Shown here: positions 12,286 through 24,958 of the stretch, piece by piece | How positions within the stretch are numbered: the stretch's first letter is position 1 | How the letters are laid out: each line of letters begins with the position of its first letter | Origin: Owenia fusiformis | Lineage: Eukaryota; Annelida; Polychaeta; Sabellida; Oweniidae | Length of the DNA stretch: 64,000 nt | Reading direction: 5' to 3' | Assembly: GCA_903813345.2 (NCBI GenBank) | Contig: CAIIXF020000008.1 | Coordinates: 23,298,822 to 23,362,821, forward strand | Made by a program: the position numbers and the translations under genes | The notes under the pieces: model-generated | What the model saw: the letters and a program-made list of their open reading frames with translations, nothing else | Database searches by the model: none | What the model was told of the DNA's origin: nothing

Positions 12286-12412
12286 CATATAGTTTAACTT
12301 TTCCTTCTTTTGTTTCAAGTAAAAGGATGGCATATCCAACAAGGTCCACCATTTTCCTGTGACTGTGCACAGAATGTAGGGATCTCTTGCCCTTCGCACG
12401 ATTCCGTGACAT
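12286..12412 (-). CDS. Possible minus-strand exon (MSRNRAKGK...)
   Basis: A start codon at 12412 opens a 42-codon frame. It ends at a strong donor (ATATG|GTAAGTTC, edge at 12286) in phase 1. The peptide starts MSRNRAKGKRSLHSVHSHRK and ends LETKEGKVKLY, which looks like protein sequence but matches no family I know. A shorter exon starting after CAGTCACAG near 12358, with the internal ATG of MVDLVG, is also possible. About 30 bp around the upstream ATG is repeated at 12203-12234, showing local rearrangement. No partner exon was found. Confidence 0.3.
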
Positions 12413-12419
12413 ATTCCTT

Positions 12420-15140
12420 CTGATTATACACCAATGATATACATAAACGGCACTAAATCCTTCGAGAAAACTTCATTATGATAACATTAATCTCTCTCTC
12501 TGCGACCATTAATCCAGTCAGTTTGCTTATTAATCAGTTCTCCTTCATTGACCAAAATTCATAGTTTTTATGATCTTTCATGGCCACTGGTTTAACACAA
12601 GGATCAATTATTGTAAATATTGCTAGGATCCCATAAGGTAATTACTCCATTTTATGGCAATGATTCTACTGCTTATCAACCAATGAAGCTATCTTACTTT
12701 CATTTTTATGGCAATGATGAACCTCAAATAATTTGAAAAATTCATGAAAACCTGAATTCCTCGTTACGCTTATCATGTCCAAATGTAATAAAAATGCATG
12801 TTGTTTGATGGTTCCTTTGAGTTAACATGATAATCCCCTATGGTCCATCAAGCTGTGAGCCTATGCGAGCGAGCTATGTGTAATTTTCTTAAACAAAACC
12901 AACATCATCTATAATGATGTATCTACTGTGGCAATAGATAACTAATAATTCTCGCTAAATCTTAACACATATTATGAGCTACTGCATGGCTATAAAACTG
13001 GATTCTCACCCTAACGAATTACTCAAGCAACTCATTTCCCCAATTTTTCATTAAGCAAATGCAATCTAACTTACAGTAGCATATTGCCATTTACATACAA
13101 TTTGTTCAACTGTAAGTCAAGTATTGAATTGATTCATGAGATTAAAAGCTTCTAATTAAGTAAGATATACTTTATCATTTTTTCTGTGTGTTACTTGTGT
13201 AATGGGAATGGGAACGAACAAATGGTGTTCTCTTATACAAAGACATTTTATAAGATTGTGTCTATAGGCAAATCTCAAGTAATGATTATTATTATTGTCA
13301 ACTGGATAATCCATCTTAACCATGTAGGTACAAGGTACACACCAATTTTAAAATCTATCCTGCTATACAAATATTATCATTAAAATCTTTCCTTATAAAT
13401 TATATAGCCATCCTTGCAATGTTGATATTCCTTTTTACAATATAGAAACCGTTTCATGCAATATAAAGCCCCTTCCTTAAATCTAGAAACTCTGCATGTA
13501 GAAAGCCTTCCTTACAATATGACAGCTTTACTTATAATACAAGGACACAAAAGTGTTCAACATGTCCCCACCAATAGGTAATACTACAGTATATACATTT
13601 TTCAGCCTGAATGCTAATCAGTTGAAGAGAAAACATTTAAAAAAATCCAAAATGGATACTTAAACATTTACTAAGAATGCTCAAAAACTAGTCAGTTTGA
13701 GATTTTCATACAAAGAATGAACCATGAAAATTAGAAATCGATCAGTCAAATGACTCCCTGGAAATGTATAGACAAGACTTTACAGAGAAGATTTTTGGAC
13801 TGAAAATTCATTTACCCAGAATGCCCAAAATCTAATCAGTTCAAGATTTTTTTATTTTTCCAAAAAGTAATTAGGCGTGAGAGAGTTAAGAATATAGTTC
13901 TGAGTAGGGATACTAACAGTTACTGTTCGTAATTTGATTTCCTGTATAAAAAAGCATTTGCTCCCTTTCTGGCCCAGCACAGCACCACCTAGTGTTTGAT
14001 AAATTAATCAAGGTTTATTCATGATAGGGTGAGTACTAATTACTAGGAAATATTTCCACTTTTGGTTAGAAACAGAGATTCTAGAGATGGCGGAGTGATT
14101 TTCGAGACTATGTAGAGCATGAGCATGATTTTCTGAAACAGGTGGCTTTTCAATGGTAGCTCTCTCCAGGTTCTTTCATCTCAAAATCCATGTGGTCACG
14201 GTAAAATTATCTTATAATGGCAAAGGGATTTTTACGATAATGTTGGCCCTAATCTTTACAAAAATTTCCTATACTACCATGTTATAGATATAAAAACCTT
14301 CAAAATTTGAAATTGTACCCCAGAAACCATATATGCATACATTACATAATAAATTTTATCATGTTAACTTTTATGACATAAGAAATTGATATGGTAATAT
14401 GAATTCCATAAAAAATTAAGTGATCTTAATTTCAAACAAGAATTGCAAAGAAGAAAAATATGCTAAGTGTATTTTAACAGACTGTGATTTTTTACAAAGA
14501 GTCAAACAGAGTGACAATTAACGATTTATTGAAGAATTAATGGGCAGTTTTGAAAAAAGAAGAATGTCTGAAAATCAATTCCTTCATTTAATAGCACTTT
14601 TCTTTGGCAATTAACCAAAACCCCAAATGACCAAGCTCAAAACAATCCCAGCTGATCAGAAGTCAAAGTGGTAACATTTTGAAATGCAAAATAGAGATCA
14701 AAGTATTAAACTAACTAAGGAGTAAAGTAAACAAGCCAGACTCATAACTATACGGTTAACTAAAGGCACTCAGAAGTTTTGCATCATATCTAAAGCAAGG
14801 CTCTGGTAAGGGTTCTTTGTTGGTGATATGCACATGACTGTACTACACAGTCATATAATAGGTTAGATGCGAATTAATCTTTATTTATGTCATTATATAT
14901 TCACAATTCAGTAAAAGTGATGTCATATTTGAATTCTACAGGCAAAGGTACATCTAAAAATATTGTTTTTCGAAAAGTGTTTATCAACTTTGAAAATGTG
15001 ACTATAAGTTTGGGGAGATTCCCCATAGATCACATGTTACAAAATCACAAAAAGTGAAATATCTTTTCTTGTATTGGACAGATAACCTTTTCTTTTACTG
15101 GAGATATTTTAATTTGCATAACTATTAGATACATAAGGGT
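12420..15140. other. Unique non-coding stretch
   Basis: I see only AT-rich sequence with short chance open frames (the longest 65 codons, near 13186). No splice-consistent exon, tRNA-like sequence or tandem array is apparent. Confidence 0.5.
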
Positions 15141-15285
15141 GATATGAAAATTGAACCACTAAAACAGATGTAATTTAAGTTAAAGGGAACTTTCTACTAT
15201 ACCCGCCATGCTATCTGACCCGGATGAGCCACCTGGTGGTGAATCGGGTAACTACCTACTTGCATCTACGTTATTCAAGAAGCTA
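15141..15285 (+). repeat. Dispersed repeat, copy 1 (CCACCTGGTGG core)
   Basis: About 140 bp here matches 16007-16135 in the same orientation. Shared features are AAAATTGAACCACTAAAAC, GGGAACTTTCT, GAGCCACCTGGTGGTGAA and GGTAACTAC. The core holds the palindrome CCACCTGGTGG. A 20-residue open frame across it (MLSDPDEPPGG...) is not kept in the second copy, which argues against coding. Confidence 0.65.
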
Positions 15286-16006
15286 CATATAGTATATTAA
15301 ATATATTTATTATATTTTACTTTTTATTAAATCATAACTCCTTGGACCATCATTAACACTAATTTGAAATGTGTGAAAATCAGCTTTTCACATTCCTAGA
15401 CATACCTTCTAAGATATTGTGCCATTTCTCATCATTAATATTCAGAATGAGTTTCTCTGAAGAGGACTTAATTGCATGGAAAAATAGATGAAATTAGCTA
15501 AGGTTAAACAACTACAAGGGTTGTAATAAGTGTCATGTTGTCATGTATCCTTAATATCATAATATTCATACAAAAATTAATGAATGGGTGCTGGGTAGCA
15601 AAAGAAAAGCATTCAATTCATTCAATTTTAATATGGCTTTTTAAATCAAATAAAAAACAAAGGTTCACTTGAAAGAAATATAGATAACTGCTTATACATA
15701 ACCCAATGAGAAGATACTATGATCTCCCCAGCATCTTCTTTCATGGCGCAGCACCCACTTCAACAGCGCCTACCTCAAAGTTTGCACCACTCTCAAACTC
15801 TCTATGCGTCTACTTCACTTAATACTGACCAAAAAGTGAAATATGTCAGAAAAATAAAACATTTTTACATTTTCTTTTCATTGCTCTCAGGTTTTAAGTT
15901 ACATGTGAAACGAGCTTTCAAAATCTGTTGCGTATTTCCTCAGGTCAATATGTTAATATGATTCATTCGTAATTTATATCAACGTATTTTTGTAAACAAT
16001 CGATCA
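15286..16006. other. Spacer between dispersed repeat copies
   Basis: The most GC-rich part (15715-15830) has an 80-codon open frame starting MISPASSFMAQHPLQQR. It resembles no family I know and is not bounded by convincing splice sites. I do not call a gene. Confidence 0.4.
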
Positions 16007-16135
16007 CAAAATTGAACAACTAAAACTGATGAATATTTAAGTTTAAGGGAATTTACCCTGCCATGTTATTTACCCCGAATCAGCCACCTGGTGGTGAAAA
16101 TGGTAACTACTTACTCACATCAATGTTATTGAACC
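16007..16135 (+). repeat. Dispersed repeat, copy 2 (CCACCTGGTGG core)
   Basis: This is the second copy of the 15141-15285 repeat, about 870 bp downstream, with several substitutions and small indels. The palindromic core and the flanking GGTAACTAC are retained. Confidence 0.65.
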
Positions 16136-17095
16136 AGCTCTAATGCATAACACCTTACACTGGCAACCCTATTATCTGGAGATGTCACCGGCTGACTTCA
16201 TTGTTTACTATACAGTAAAAAATGTAATTTGTTTTCAGAAAAATGTTTCATCCTCAATAATTCCATGATAAAGTTCAAATTGGCTTGAGATATAAGATGC
16301 CAATTTAAGTACTATTGTGTAACATGCCAGAACACAAGAATGTTTATGTTATTTTGCCATTTGCTATCTCTCCAAAATTGAATAAAGTGTATTTTTGGAA
16401 TTTCTATCAATTTGGAATGTTTACCACACCTCTATTTACTCCATTCCATGCTGATTCCTCTTTTATCAACTCTGTATCAAACTTTTAAGCATGACTACTA
16501 AAATATTTATTCATGGTCTAGCAGATGACAAATGGACCTTTCTTTATTGAGTTCCGTTTGGTTGAATTCAGATAGGTGTAATAAATCTGTTCAGTTATGC
16601 TGTCTACTTACTACACTACTGTACTACCCTTTTGCCACAAATCAAACTCAATATCCTTAGTCTCACAATATTTTACAATAAAACTTCCCAAAAACAAAAC
16701 GTCTGAATTACAAAAATCATGTAGTATTACATAACAGTGCAAATTGAGTTTTCTGATTCAAATAGGAAACAATTCACGATTATTTCATTTCTGAAATGAA
16801 TTCAAGTTGTTATGATGATGGTATTCTTTTATAAGCATGTTAGGAGACATTTGGGAAACATTACAGTAGGATAACAAAACAAGGGAGATAATTATAATCA
16901 GTTGTTGGTATTATGCCTTTCATCAGCTTTTATCTAACACATCAATTAATAAGAAGAAACAGATGGAAAAGAATAGCTTGATAGGTGACTCTAATTAGTG
17001 AGTCATGTTATTTGCAGGTTGATTGGTTCAGGTAGTTGGTTGATTGGCTGCTTGCTTGATTGGTTGATGGATTTGTTTTTTTGGTAAAGGATAGC
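16136..17095. other. Unique non-coding stretch
   Basis: Nothing beyond AT-rich sequence and a short imperfect run of TTGATTGG-type repeats near 17020-17070 is seen. Confidence 0.5.
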
Positions 17096-17099
17096 TTAA

Positions 17100-18191
17100 C
17101 CTCTTGAATCCCAGGCTCTAAAATCGGTTGAAACCAGAGAATTTTTCATTTTTGCCAGCATTTGACATTTTACTACACACCTATACAACTTTAGATACTC
17201 AACTTAGTAAAACTAGAAAATGGCAACTCCATGGAGTAGCAAATCCCAACGAACACTATATAAATCATCAATCTGTACAGTCACAATATAATATCTACTC
17301 TTACCATCTACTCTTACCTTCAATTACTATTTTAAAGCATTGTAGTATCAGTAATGGTGAAATTTCTGCTCTAGTCAGCCATTTTGAATTTTCAGAGGCG
17401 CAAATCAAAAAAACAATGCCATAATTGTGATCTACTCTGAAATTCCTTCAATTTGAGTATAATATAGCCATACTTTTAAGAGATCAGAAAATAATTGCGA
17501 AATCCCGCATTAGGCGACGATTTTGAATTTTTTGAGGCCCGAATCAGAAAAACGCTACAATATTTGCAATCTACTCTAAATTGCCTTTCATTTGAGTATA
17601 ATAAAGCTATACTTCAAAAACATCTCAAAATTAACGCAAATTCCAGTTTTTCCAATCCCCCATTTACAGCCCCTAGGTCAGGGTGAAAAACCAGGGATAT
17701 ATGTGAAATAGATAGATGTTGTTAATATACTACCAAAATTTCAAATAAAAATATTTATTATTTTGGTTTAAAATGAAAAAAACATAAGATTTTTGCAAAA
17801 AAATCCCGCCATTTTTAAACTGGCGGCCATCTTTTTTTGCGTAAAACTATTCACCAATATACATCTTTCTACCAAATATGAAGAAAATCTGTCAACTAGT
17901 ATTCGAGTTATCTTCCGGACAGACGGACGGACTGACTGACTGACAGACTGACGGACAGACGGGCGGATGGAGGGCTTCACTATATCCCTACAGAACTTCG
18001 TTCGTTGGGATAATTAGATGGGAAAGATCATTTTTACACATTGTAAAACAATTTTTGTGCAAATTAGATGAAAATTGTTCAAATAAGAGCAATTTTAGTG
18101 AAAAATTTTGTGACAAATTTTCTCGTCACTCTGGGGTTCGAGGTCATTTGTGTGGTGACAAGAAATCTCGTCACTCCAGGTAGTCAAGAGG
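17100..18191. mobile_element. Non-autonomous TTAA-flanked element (piggyBac-like)
   Basis: TTAA occurs at 17096-17099 and again at 18192-18195. The ends between them are inverted: CCTCTTGAATCCCAG on the left, and the reverse complement of the right end is CCTCTTGACTACCTGG. A TTAA duplication with ends starting CC is the hallmark of piggyBac-superfamily transposons. No transposase is encoded, so this would be a MITE-like derivative of about 1.1 kb. A different repeat (17222-18015) is nested inside it. Confidence 0.55.
17222..18015. mobile_element. Nested repeat with matched ATCCCAACGAAC ends
   Basis: The left end GGCAACTCC...GTAGCAAATCCCAACGAAC (core 17243-17254) and the right end GAACTTCGTTCGTTGGGATAAT (core 18000-18011) share a perfect 12-bp inverted core. 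Inside are CCATTTTGAATTTT motifs and, near 17920-17970, GGACGGACGG/GACTGACTGAC runs. The family also appears at 30098-31667 and 39788-40612. No open frame of transposase type is present. Confidence 0.6.
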
Positions 18192-18195
18192 TTAA

Positions 18196-19384
18196 TGGGA
18201 AATGACGATAAATTGTTTGTTTGCCTTTATTGGTAAAGCAATTGGTACTTATTCAGTTTAAAACTCTCAGATGTTTAGATCGTTCTTTCTTTTCATATTG
18301 TAAATAACATTCACATTACAACAATAGCATGATGCAATATATATTTATAACAGTAAAGGAAATAATGACAATGACAACATTATACAAAGTACTAGAATAA
18401 TAATGAAAACAAGACATCAAATTAGCTTATATGCACTTATAAAAAATGCACTTATAATAATCACAAAACTTCAAATGAACAATTTTATTTTTCTATTCTG
18501 GTGAACAAAGGGGAATTCTAAGAAGGACATTCATTAGATGGTAACAAGTATGGAGTATATTATATGTATTGAACAAGATCTAAGCATCACACCTGAGCAA
18601 AATGCTTTAACATCTCAAGATAAGTTTCATGAATGAGTGATAAAAATAGGAATAGTCTGCTGCAGGTTTGGTGTGTAGAGAGAGAATACTTCGAATGACA
18701 TTGGTAGAATCCTTATCAACAATAGAAAAGGCATTAACACAATAAAATGACAGTACTATTTGCAATATAAAGATGTAACCATTTTCTACAAGTACTGACA
18801 ATAAATGCCACAGGAAAACTGTGGTTATAAAATATGTTACCGCTCCTTAACATGTCACTTCTTAGTTCATGAAATAAAAATACAAAATGAAACACAAAAC
18901 AAACAAGACATTAACATGACAAAATGTCACCCCCTTATAAATTATTGCAAACGGTTTTAAAATGTTACAAGTCCACTTATTTGTTGCCATGGTAACATTT
19001 CAAGTCAATGTGACTATGCATTCCTAAGTTACAGTGTGTAAGAAATGTGTTTTAAGACAAAATAATCTGACATTGTTACATATATCGCTGACGGATCTGG
19101 GGGGATTGGTGGGAGGGGACTTGGGTGATCCCAGAAAAAAATTGGACCCAAAAAATTTTGGACCAATAAGGGCCTTTACTGGACCTTTAAGGCCTTATTT
19201 TTTATTTCAGGCCAAATTTTGAAGAAAATGGGCCTCAAAATTTCGGCCCACTTTTGACTTTAAGGGACCCAAAATCTTTTTCTGCCCAAGCATGGAAATC
19301 TTTTTCTCTAACCTAAAATTTGGTTCCCCCTTGTTGGTTCCCTGTTTATTCATAGCCATGGGAGCTAAAACTGCCAAAGCTAAA
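18196..19384. other. Spacer; short direct repeat at 18921-18978
   Basis: No gene is seen. The segment 18921-18978 (AAAATGTCACC...TTATTGCAAACGG...TTACAAGTCCAC) recurs in the same orientation at 22647-22701. The two copies flank the foldback at 19385-22558. Confidence 0.5.
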
Positions 19385-19881
19385 TACTCTAGTAGCTCAT
19401 GCTGGTTGAGTATGCACTTATATGTCCAGAGATTTTCTCTTCAGAAATCATCTATGTGAAGGTCATTGATCAATTTTGGCTTGGTAACATATTTGCCACT
19501 GAAGGCGAAATAGGTCAAATGGCCACGCCCTTTTTTATGCGAATACTCCCCCCCATTTTTGTATCTCCGGAACCGTTGGACATAGAAGGTTGTGTGACCA
19601 CTCAAAATGTCCGGAATGGCCACATTATAGGGGGTCAATAATACATATGTATTTAAAAAAGTCAATGGTTCTCAAGATATTTGCCAAAAACTGATTTTAG
19701 CATGTTACGCACATAACAGTTTTCATCTATCCTGCATCATTTAAGACTGAATCCGCAGCCTCTATCTAGTCAGATCAGCGAAGGAAACAAACTTTTTTGG
19801 TTGTTGAGTTGGCCAAGAGGTCTTAGGTGAATGGGTACCCTAAACCACGAGGTTGCGAGTTTGAGACACGTGTGCTCCGTA
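19385..19881 (+). repeat. Left arm (497 bp) of a second foldback element
   Basis: The sequence from TACTCTAGTAGCTC to TGTGCTCCGTA matches the reverse complement of 22061-22558, with only about ten differences by eye. Both arms contain the same open frame (MLVEYAL.CPEIFSSEII...), which is not a known protein. The inner end holds a tRNA-like stretch: box A-like TGGCCAAGAGG near 19810, and a box B-like GCGAGTTTGAGAC near 19855. Confidence 0.85.
19808..19875 (+). repeat. tRNA-like (SINE-type) promoter remnant
   Basis: The order TTGGCCAAGAGGTCTTAGG, then ACCACGAGGTTGCGAGTTTGAGAC resembles the A and B boxes of Leu/Ser-type tRNAs at plausible spacing. Box B deviates from GGTTCGANTCC. Partial copies recur near 19970-20005 and, inverted, at 22065-22130. 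It would not fold as a functional tRNA. The likely reading is a SINE-derived segment inside the foldback arm. Confidence 0.35.
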
Positions 19882-22060
19882 TGTTCATTCTTTTATGAGT
19901 ACCATATCTAGTATCTACAAGGAATGCTGATGTATTATGAGTATTGAATATCGATTGAGTTCAATTATAAACCATGAGGTTGTGAGTTTGAGACACATGT
20001 GCTCCTAGTGTGAATTTTTTTTTTGAAAATTTTTTTTGAGATTTTTTTTTCATTGACTCATGCACTTTGAAAATGCCCAGAAAGCACCAAATAGCATCTC
20101 AAAATTGTAAAATTTTCAGGGTTGGGGGGTTGGGCCACCCCACACCCCCCCACAAAACAATGGAAAAGTTCTGAATTTATTTTATGTATAGTCTTATACA
20201 CTTTTAAAGTGCCCTGACATCATCAAATAGCTCCTTGATATATAGTCAATGATTCTTGGATACTAACACTTACTCGCTCTCTGGCATCCCCCCCTTTAAA
20301 CCCCCAAAATTGTGATTTTTTGTATTTTTTTGTTGAGTCATATACTTTGAAAGTGCCTAGAAAGCCCCAAATAGCATATTGCCCACCCCTCACATCCCCC
20401 ACAAAGCAATTGAAATAATTCTGAATTTAGTGTATTGTCTCAGACACTTTTAAAGTTCTCAGACATCATCAAGTAGCTCCTTGATATAGTCAATGTTTAT
20501 GGGGGACCAATACTTGCTCCCCCTCTGGCAGCCCCCCCCCCCCTTGACACCCCTCCAAATAATGGAAAAAATTGTGATTTTCTTCAATGTTTTAATTGAT
20601 TCATACACTTGGAAAGTATCCAGAGAGCACCAAATAGTGTCTTAAAACTGTAAAATTTTCTAGGGGGAGTGGGCCACCCCTCATACCCTAAACAAAACGA
20701 TTGAAAAGTTCTGAATTTATTTTATATATTGTCTCAGACACTCAGACTAACGCTTACTCGTCCTCTGGCATCCCCACCCCACCTCGCTCTCTGGTACCCC
20801 CCCCCCCTTTAAAGCCCCCAAATTGAAAAAAATATTGTGATTTTTTCATATTTTTGTTGAGTCATATACTTTGAAAGTGCCTAGAAAGCACAAAATAGCA
20901 TAATAAAATTGTAAAATTTTCTAGAAGAGTTGGCCACCCCTCACATCCCCCACAAAACAATTGAAATAATTCTTAATTTTCTGTATTGTCTCAGACACTT
21001 TTAAGTTCCCAGACATCATCAAATAGCTCCTTGATCTAGTCAATGATTTTTACTCGCCCTCTGGCATCCCCACCCAACCTCCCCCTCTGGCATCCCCTTT
21101 GACAACCCTCAAAAGTTGAGAAAAACAATTATGTGATTTTTTTCAAATTTTTTATTGATTCATACAATTTAAAAGTGCTCAGAAGCACCAAATATCATCT
21201 TAAAATTGTAAAATGTTCTTGGAGAGTTGGCCATCCCTCAAATCCCCCACAACACAATTGAAAAAAATCTGAATTTCACTCATACATTTTTAAAGTGCCC
21301 AGACATCATCAAATAGCACGTTGATATGGTCAATGTTTCTGGGGGACAACCACTTGGTCCCCCTCTACTGTCTGGCACCCCACACTTCACCCTCTCATCC
21401 TTTTTGACACCCCCAAAAGAATTCCATTTTTTTATTGACTCATACACTTTGAAAGTGCCCAGAAAGCACCAAATAGTATCTCAAAAGTGTAAAATATTCT
21501 ACGGGGAGTGGGCCACTCCTCACACCCCATACAAATCAATTGGACAGTTTGGACACTTAAACAGTCACCAAGTGACATAATGAAATCGTAAAAGTTTCTG
21601 GCACCCCACCCTAAAAAACTAAAGCATTCATTTACTCAAACACATTAAAGGTGCTCAGAATTAATCAGACAGCATCTTGAATTGGTAGAAGTTTCCTGTG
21701 CTGCCCCCTCGCTCCTCGAAGAAAATGATGGAAAATCTCAATTTCTTTAAATTGATTCTATTGACTAAAACACCTTAAAGTGTTCAGAAATCAACGAATG
21801 TGATCTTGAACTGGTGAAAAGTTTTGGGTAAACATTTATGCCCTTCTAGCGCACCTTCCCCCTATTCCAGTGCTTCTCCAAAATTGCTCATTCAATATTT
21901 AGTCTAAAAACAATAAAACACTACAAAATAGGCTCAATATAGGGGGTAACCGACCCCCCCCCTCTGAACGCGATTTGATTTATGCGGCAAAAATTGACAA
22001 TTTCATATTCTCTTTAGTAAAAACAGCACCCCCCTTGGAGAAAAGTGTCTTACGGGCCTG
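19882..22060. repeat. Foldback core: degenerate repeats of about 265-300 bp
   Basis: The motif ACTTTGAAAGTGCC(C/T)AGAAAGC followed by ACCAAATAGCAT recurs near 20063, 20345, 20604, 20867, 21170 and 21445. A second motif, CAGACATCATCAAATAGC, lies between several of them. C-rich tracts such as CCCCCTCTGGCATCCCC punctuate the units. The copies are far more diverged from each other than the two flanking arms are, so the core is older or evolves faster. Confidence 0.75.
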
Positions 22061-22558
22061 TACGGAGCACACTTGTCTCAAACTCGCAACCTCGTGGTTT
22101 AGGGTACCCATTCACCTAAGACCTCTTGGCCAACTCAACAACCAAAAAGTTTGTTTCCTTCGCTGATCTGACAAGATGGAGGCTGCGGATTCAGTCTTAA
22201 ATGATGCAGGATAGATGAAAACTGTTGTGCGTAACATGCTAAAATCAGTTTTTGGCAAATATCTTGAGAACCATTGACTTTTTTAAATACATATGTATTA
22301 TTGACCCCCTATAATGTGGCCATTCCGGACATTTTGAGTGGTCACACAACCTTCTATGTCCAACGGTTCCGGAGATACAAAAATGGGGGGGGGGGAGTAT
22401 TCGCATAAAAAAGGGCGTGGCCATTTGACCTGTTTCGCCTTCAGTGGCAAATATGTTACCAAGCCAAAATTGATCAATGACCTTCACATAGATGATTTCT
22501 GAAGAGAAAATCTCTGGACATAGAAGTGCATACTCAACCAGCATGAGCTACTAGAGTA
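22061..22558 (-). repeat. Right arm (498 bp) of the second foldback element
   Basis: This is the inverted partner of 19385-19881. It includes the tRNA-like stretch and a G-run (22384-22395) where the left arm has a shorter C-run. The whole structure, 19385-22558, is about 3.2 kb. No unambiguous target duplication flanks it. Confidence 0.85.
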
Positions 22559-22840
22559 AAAAGAGTAACATGTATTATTATTGTAATATGTTGACAATAA
22601 AAATTTCAGGTTCATGTGAACATTACTTCTTAAATTATTGCAAACAAAATGTCACCACCTTTTAAGTTATTGCAAATGGTTAAAAAATATTACAAGTTCA
22701 CAGATATTGGCAGAAATGCAGAACTCATAGCATGGTAATATATGGTCACAGCAAAAATTAGGAAGTCAGTCTAAGCAATACTTGTTAAGATATTGCTAAG
22801 CAAAATGTTATAGGTCCACTTATATGTAATAGGAGAAAGC

Positions 22841-23937
22841 ATATGTGTATTGGGAGAAAGCATAAATGTAACAGAAGAAAGCATATATGCAACAGGAGAA
22901 AGCATATATGCAACAGGAGAAAGCATATATGCAACAGGTGAAAGCATATATGTAACAGAATAAAGCATATGTAACAGGAGAAAGCATATATGCAACAGGT
23001 GAAAGCATATATGCAACAGGTGAAAGCATATATGCAACAGGTGAAAGCATATATGCAACAGGAGAAAGCATATATGCAACAGGTGAAAGCATATATGTAA
23101 CAGGAGAAAGCATATATGCAACAGGAGAAAGCATATATGCAACAGGAGAAAGTATATATATAACAGAAGAAAGCATATATGCAACAGGAGAAAGCATATA
23201 TGCAACAGGAGAAAGCATATATGCAAAAGGAGAAAGCATATATATAACAGGAGAAAGTAGATATGTAATAGGAGAAAGCATATATGCAACAGCATAAAGC
23301 ATATATGCAACATGAGAAAGCATAAATGTAACAGAAGAAAGCATATATGCAACAGGAGAAAGCATATATATAACAGAAGAAAGCATATATGCAACAGGAG
23401 AAAGCATATATGCAACAGCATAAAGCATATATGCAACAGGAGAAAGCATAAATGTAACAGAAGAAAGCATTTATGCAACAGGAGAAAGCATATATGCAAC
23501 AGCATAAAGCATATATGCAACAGGAGAAAGCATAAATGTAACAGAAGAAAGCATTTATGCAACAGGAGAAAGCATATATGCAACAGGAGAAAGCATATAT
23601 ATAACAGAAGAAAGCATATATGCAACAGGAGAAAGCATATATGCAACAGCATAAAGCATATATGCAACAGGAGAAAGCATAAATGTAACAGAAGAAAGCA
23701 TTTATGCAACAGGAGAAAGCATATATGCAACAGCATAAAGCATATATGCAACAGGAGAAAGCATAAATGTAACAGAAGAAAGCATTTATGCAACAGGAGA
23801 AAGCATATATGCAACAGGAGAAAGCATATATGCAACAGGAGAAAGCAAATATGCAACAGGAGAAAGCATATATGTAATAGGAGAAAGCATATATGCAACA
23901 GGAGAAAGCATATATGCAACAGGAGAAAGCATTTATA
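22841..23937. repeat. 21-bp satellite, left part (about 52 copies)
   Basis: The unit is about 21 bp, AGCATATATGCAACAGGAGAA, with common variants (GTAACAG, ATATAACAG, GCATAAAG, TTTATG). The period is a multiple of three, so several frames on both strands stay open for hundreds of codons. Those frames encode low-complexity peptides and are not genes. The array is interrupted at 23938 by a transposon and resumes at 24961. Confidence 0.95.
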
Positions 23938-24958
23938 CGAGGGTTGATCATAAAGTTCTCATAATATCTCTCTAATTTCTTTACTTTTCAATATTTTTCC
24001 ATGAAATCTTCACAGAATGTGTAGCATGGAATGTTTCATTAATCCAGCAAAAAATATTTAGGATAACTGAAACATTAAATAAGAAATGGTTGCCATAGTA
24101 ACTTGAAATCAAGGCACCCGGGGCAAATAAAAAAAACTAGCTAGAATGGCCCCTATTAACCATGTTTAAATACATAATAAGTTGTCAAATAAGCTGTCAA
24201 ACACATTAAATTGTCAAATAATATTTGATCTTGACTGTTGTGAACTATTATAATGGTCATGTGAATTGTGTGATCTCATAATGGATGATTGTAATGCTTC
24301 ATTAGAAGTGACCGTTCGACCCCATGACTGTTTTGTCAAATATCCCGAGGAAAATTGATTTTGCCCCTTTAGTTCATTTTTAACATGTACAGACCACACA
24401 CATGGTGTAATTTTGTTAATACCTTAGCAATATATTTGTTTTAGATCATGTTTAGTCTGACCAAAGGATCTTACAAACTTAACATAACATATTATCAATA
24501 TGAATTTTATTTTTCTGAAGATCTCTGCATCTATTGCATTCTCTTACACAGTCATTTCTGATCATTAGCTTTGAGTCTCAGACCCTCGTATCACATCTAA
24601 TGAAGCATGAAAGCATCCCCTATGACACCACACAATCAACATGATAAATTTTTTTAATAGTAAAAGCACTTAACAACATATTCAAGTTAACATTTTAACG
24701 TGTTTGGTAATTCATGAGAGTTTATTATGTGTGTTAAAATGGTTAATTAGAGTCATTCTCTCAATTACTTTTATTTGCCCCGGGTGCCTTCCCATTACTA
24801 TGGCAACCATTTCTTATTTAATATTTCTGTTTAACTAAATATTTTTATCTGATTTAATAAGACATTCTATGCTGCACATTCTGTGAAAATTTCATTAGAA
24901 TATATTGAAAAATATAGAAATTAGAGGGATATTATGAGAACTTTATGATCAACCCTCG
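23938..24958. mobile_element. Mariner-like MITE inside the satellite
   Basis: The ends are inverted: CGAGGGTTGATCATAAAGTT on the left, and AACTTTATGATCAACCCTCG on the right. TA lies at both junctions (23936-23937 and 24959-24960). Inverted similarity extends about 200 bp inward (to about 24135, and from about 24765). Joining the flanks with one TA recreates a normal 21-bp unit, which proves a clean insertion. TA duplication and long terminal repeats fit the Tc1/mariner superfamily. The 1,021-bp body encodes no transposase. Confidence 0.85.

Noticed and set aside
19399-19641. An 80-codon frame shared with 22245-22544 as evidence of a conserved gene
   Set aside because: The sharing is due to the 497-bp inverted repeat itself. 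The two frames diverge by frameshift at the C-run and match no known family.
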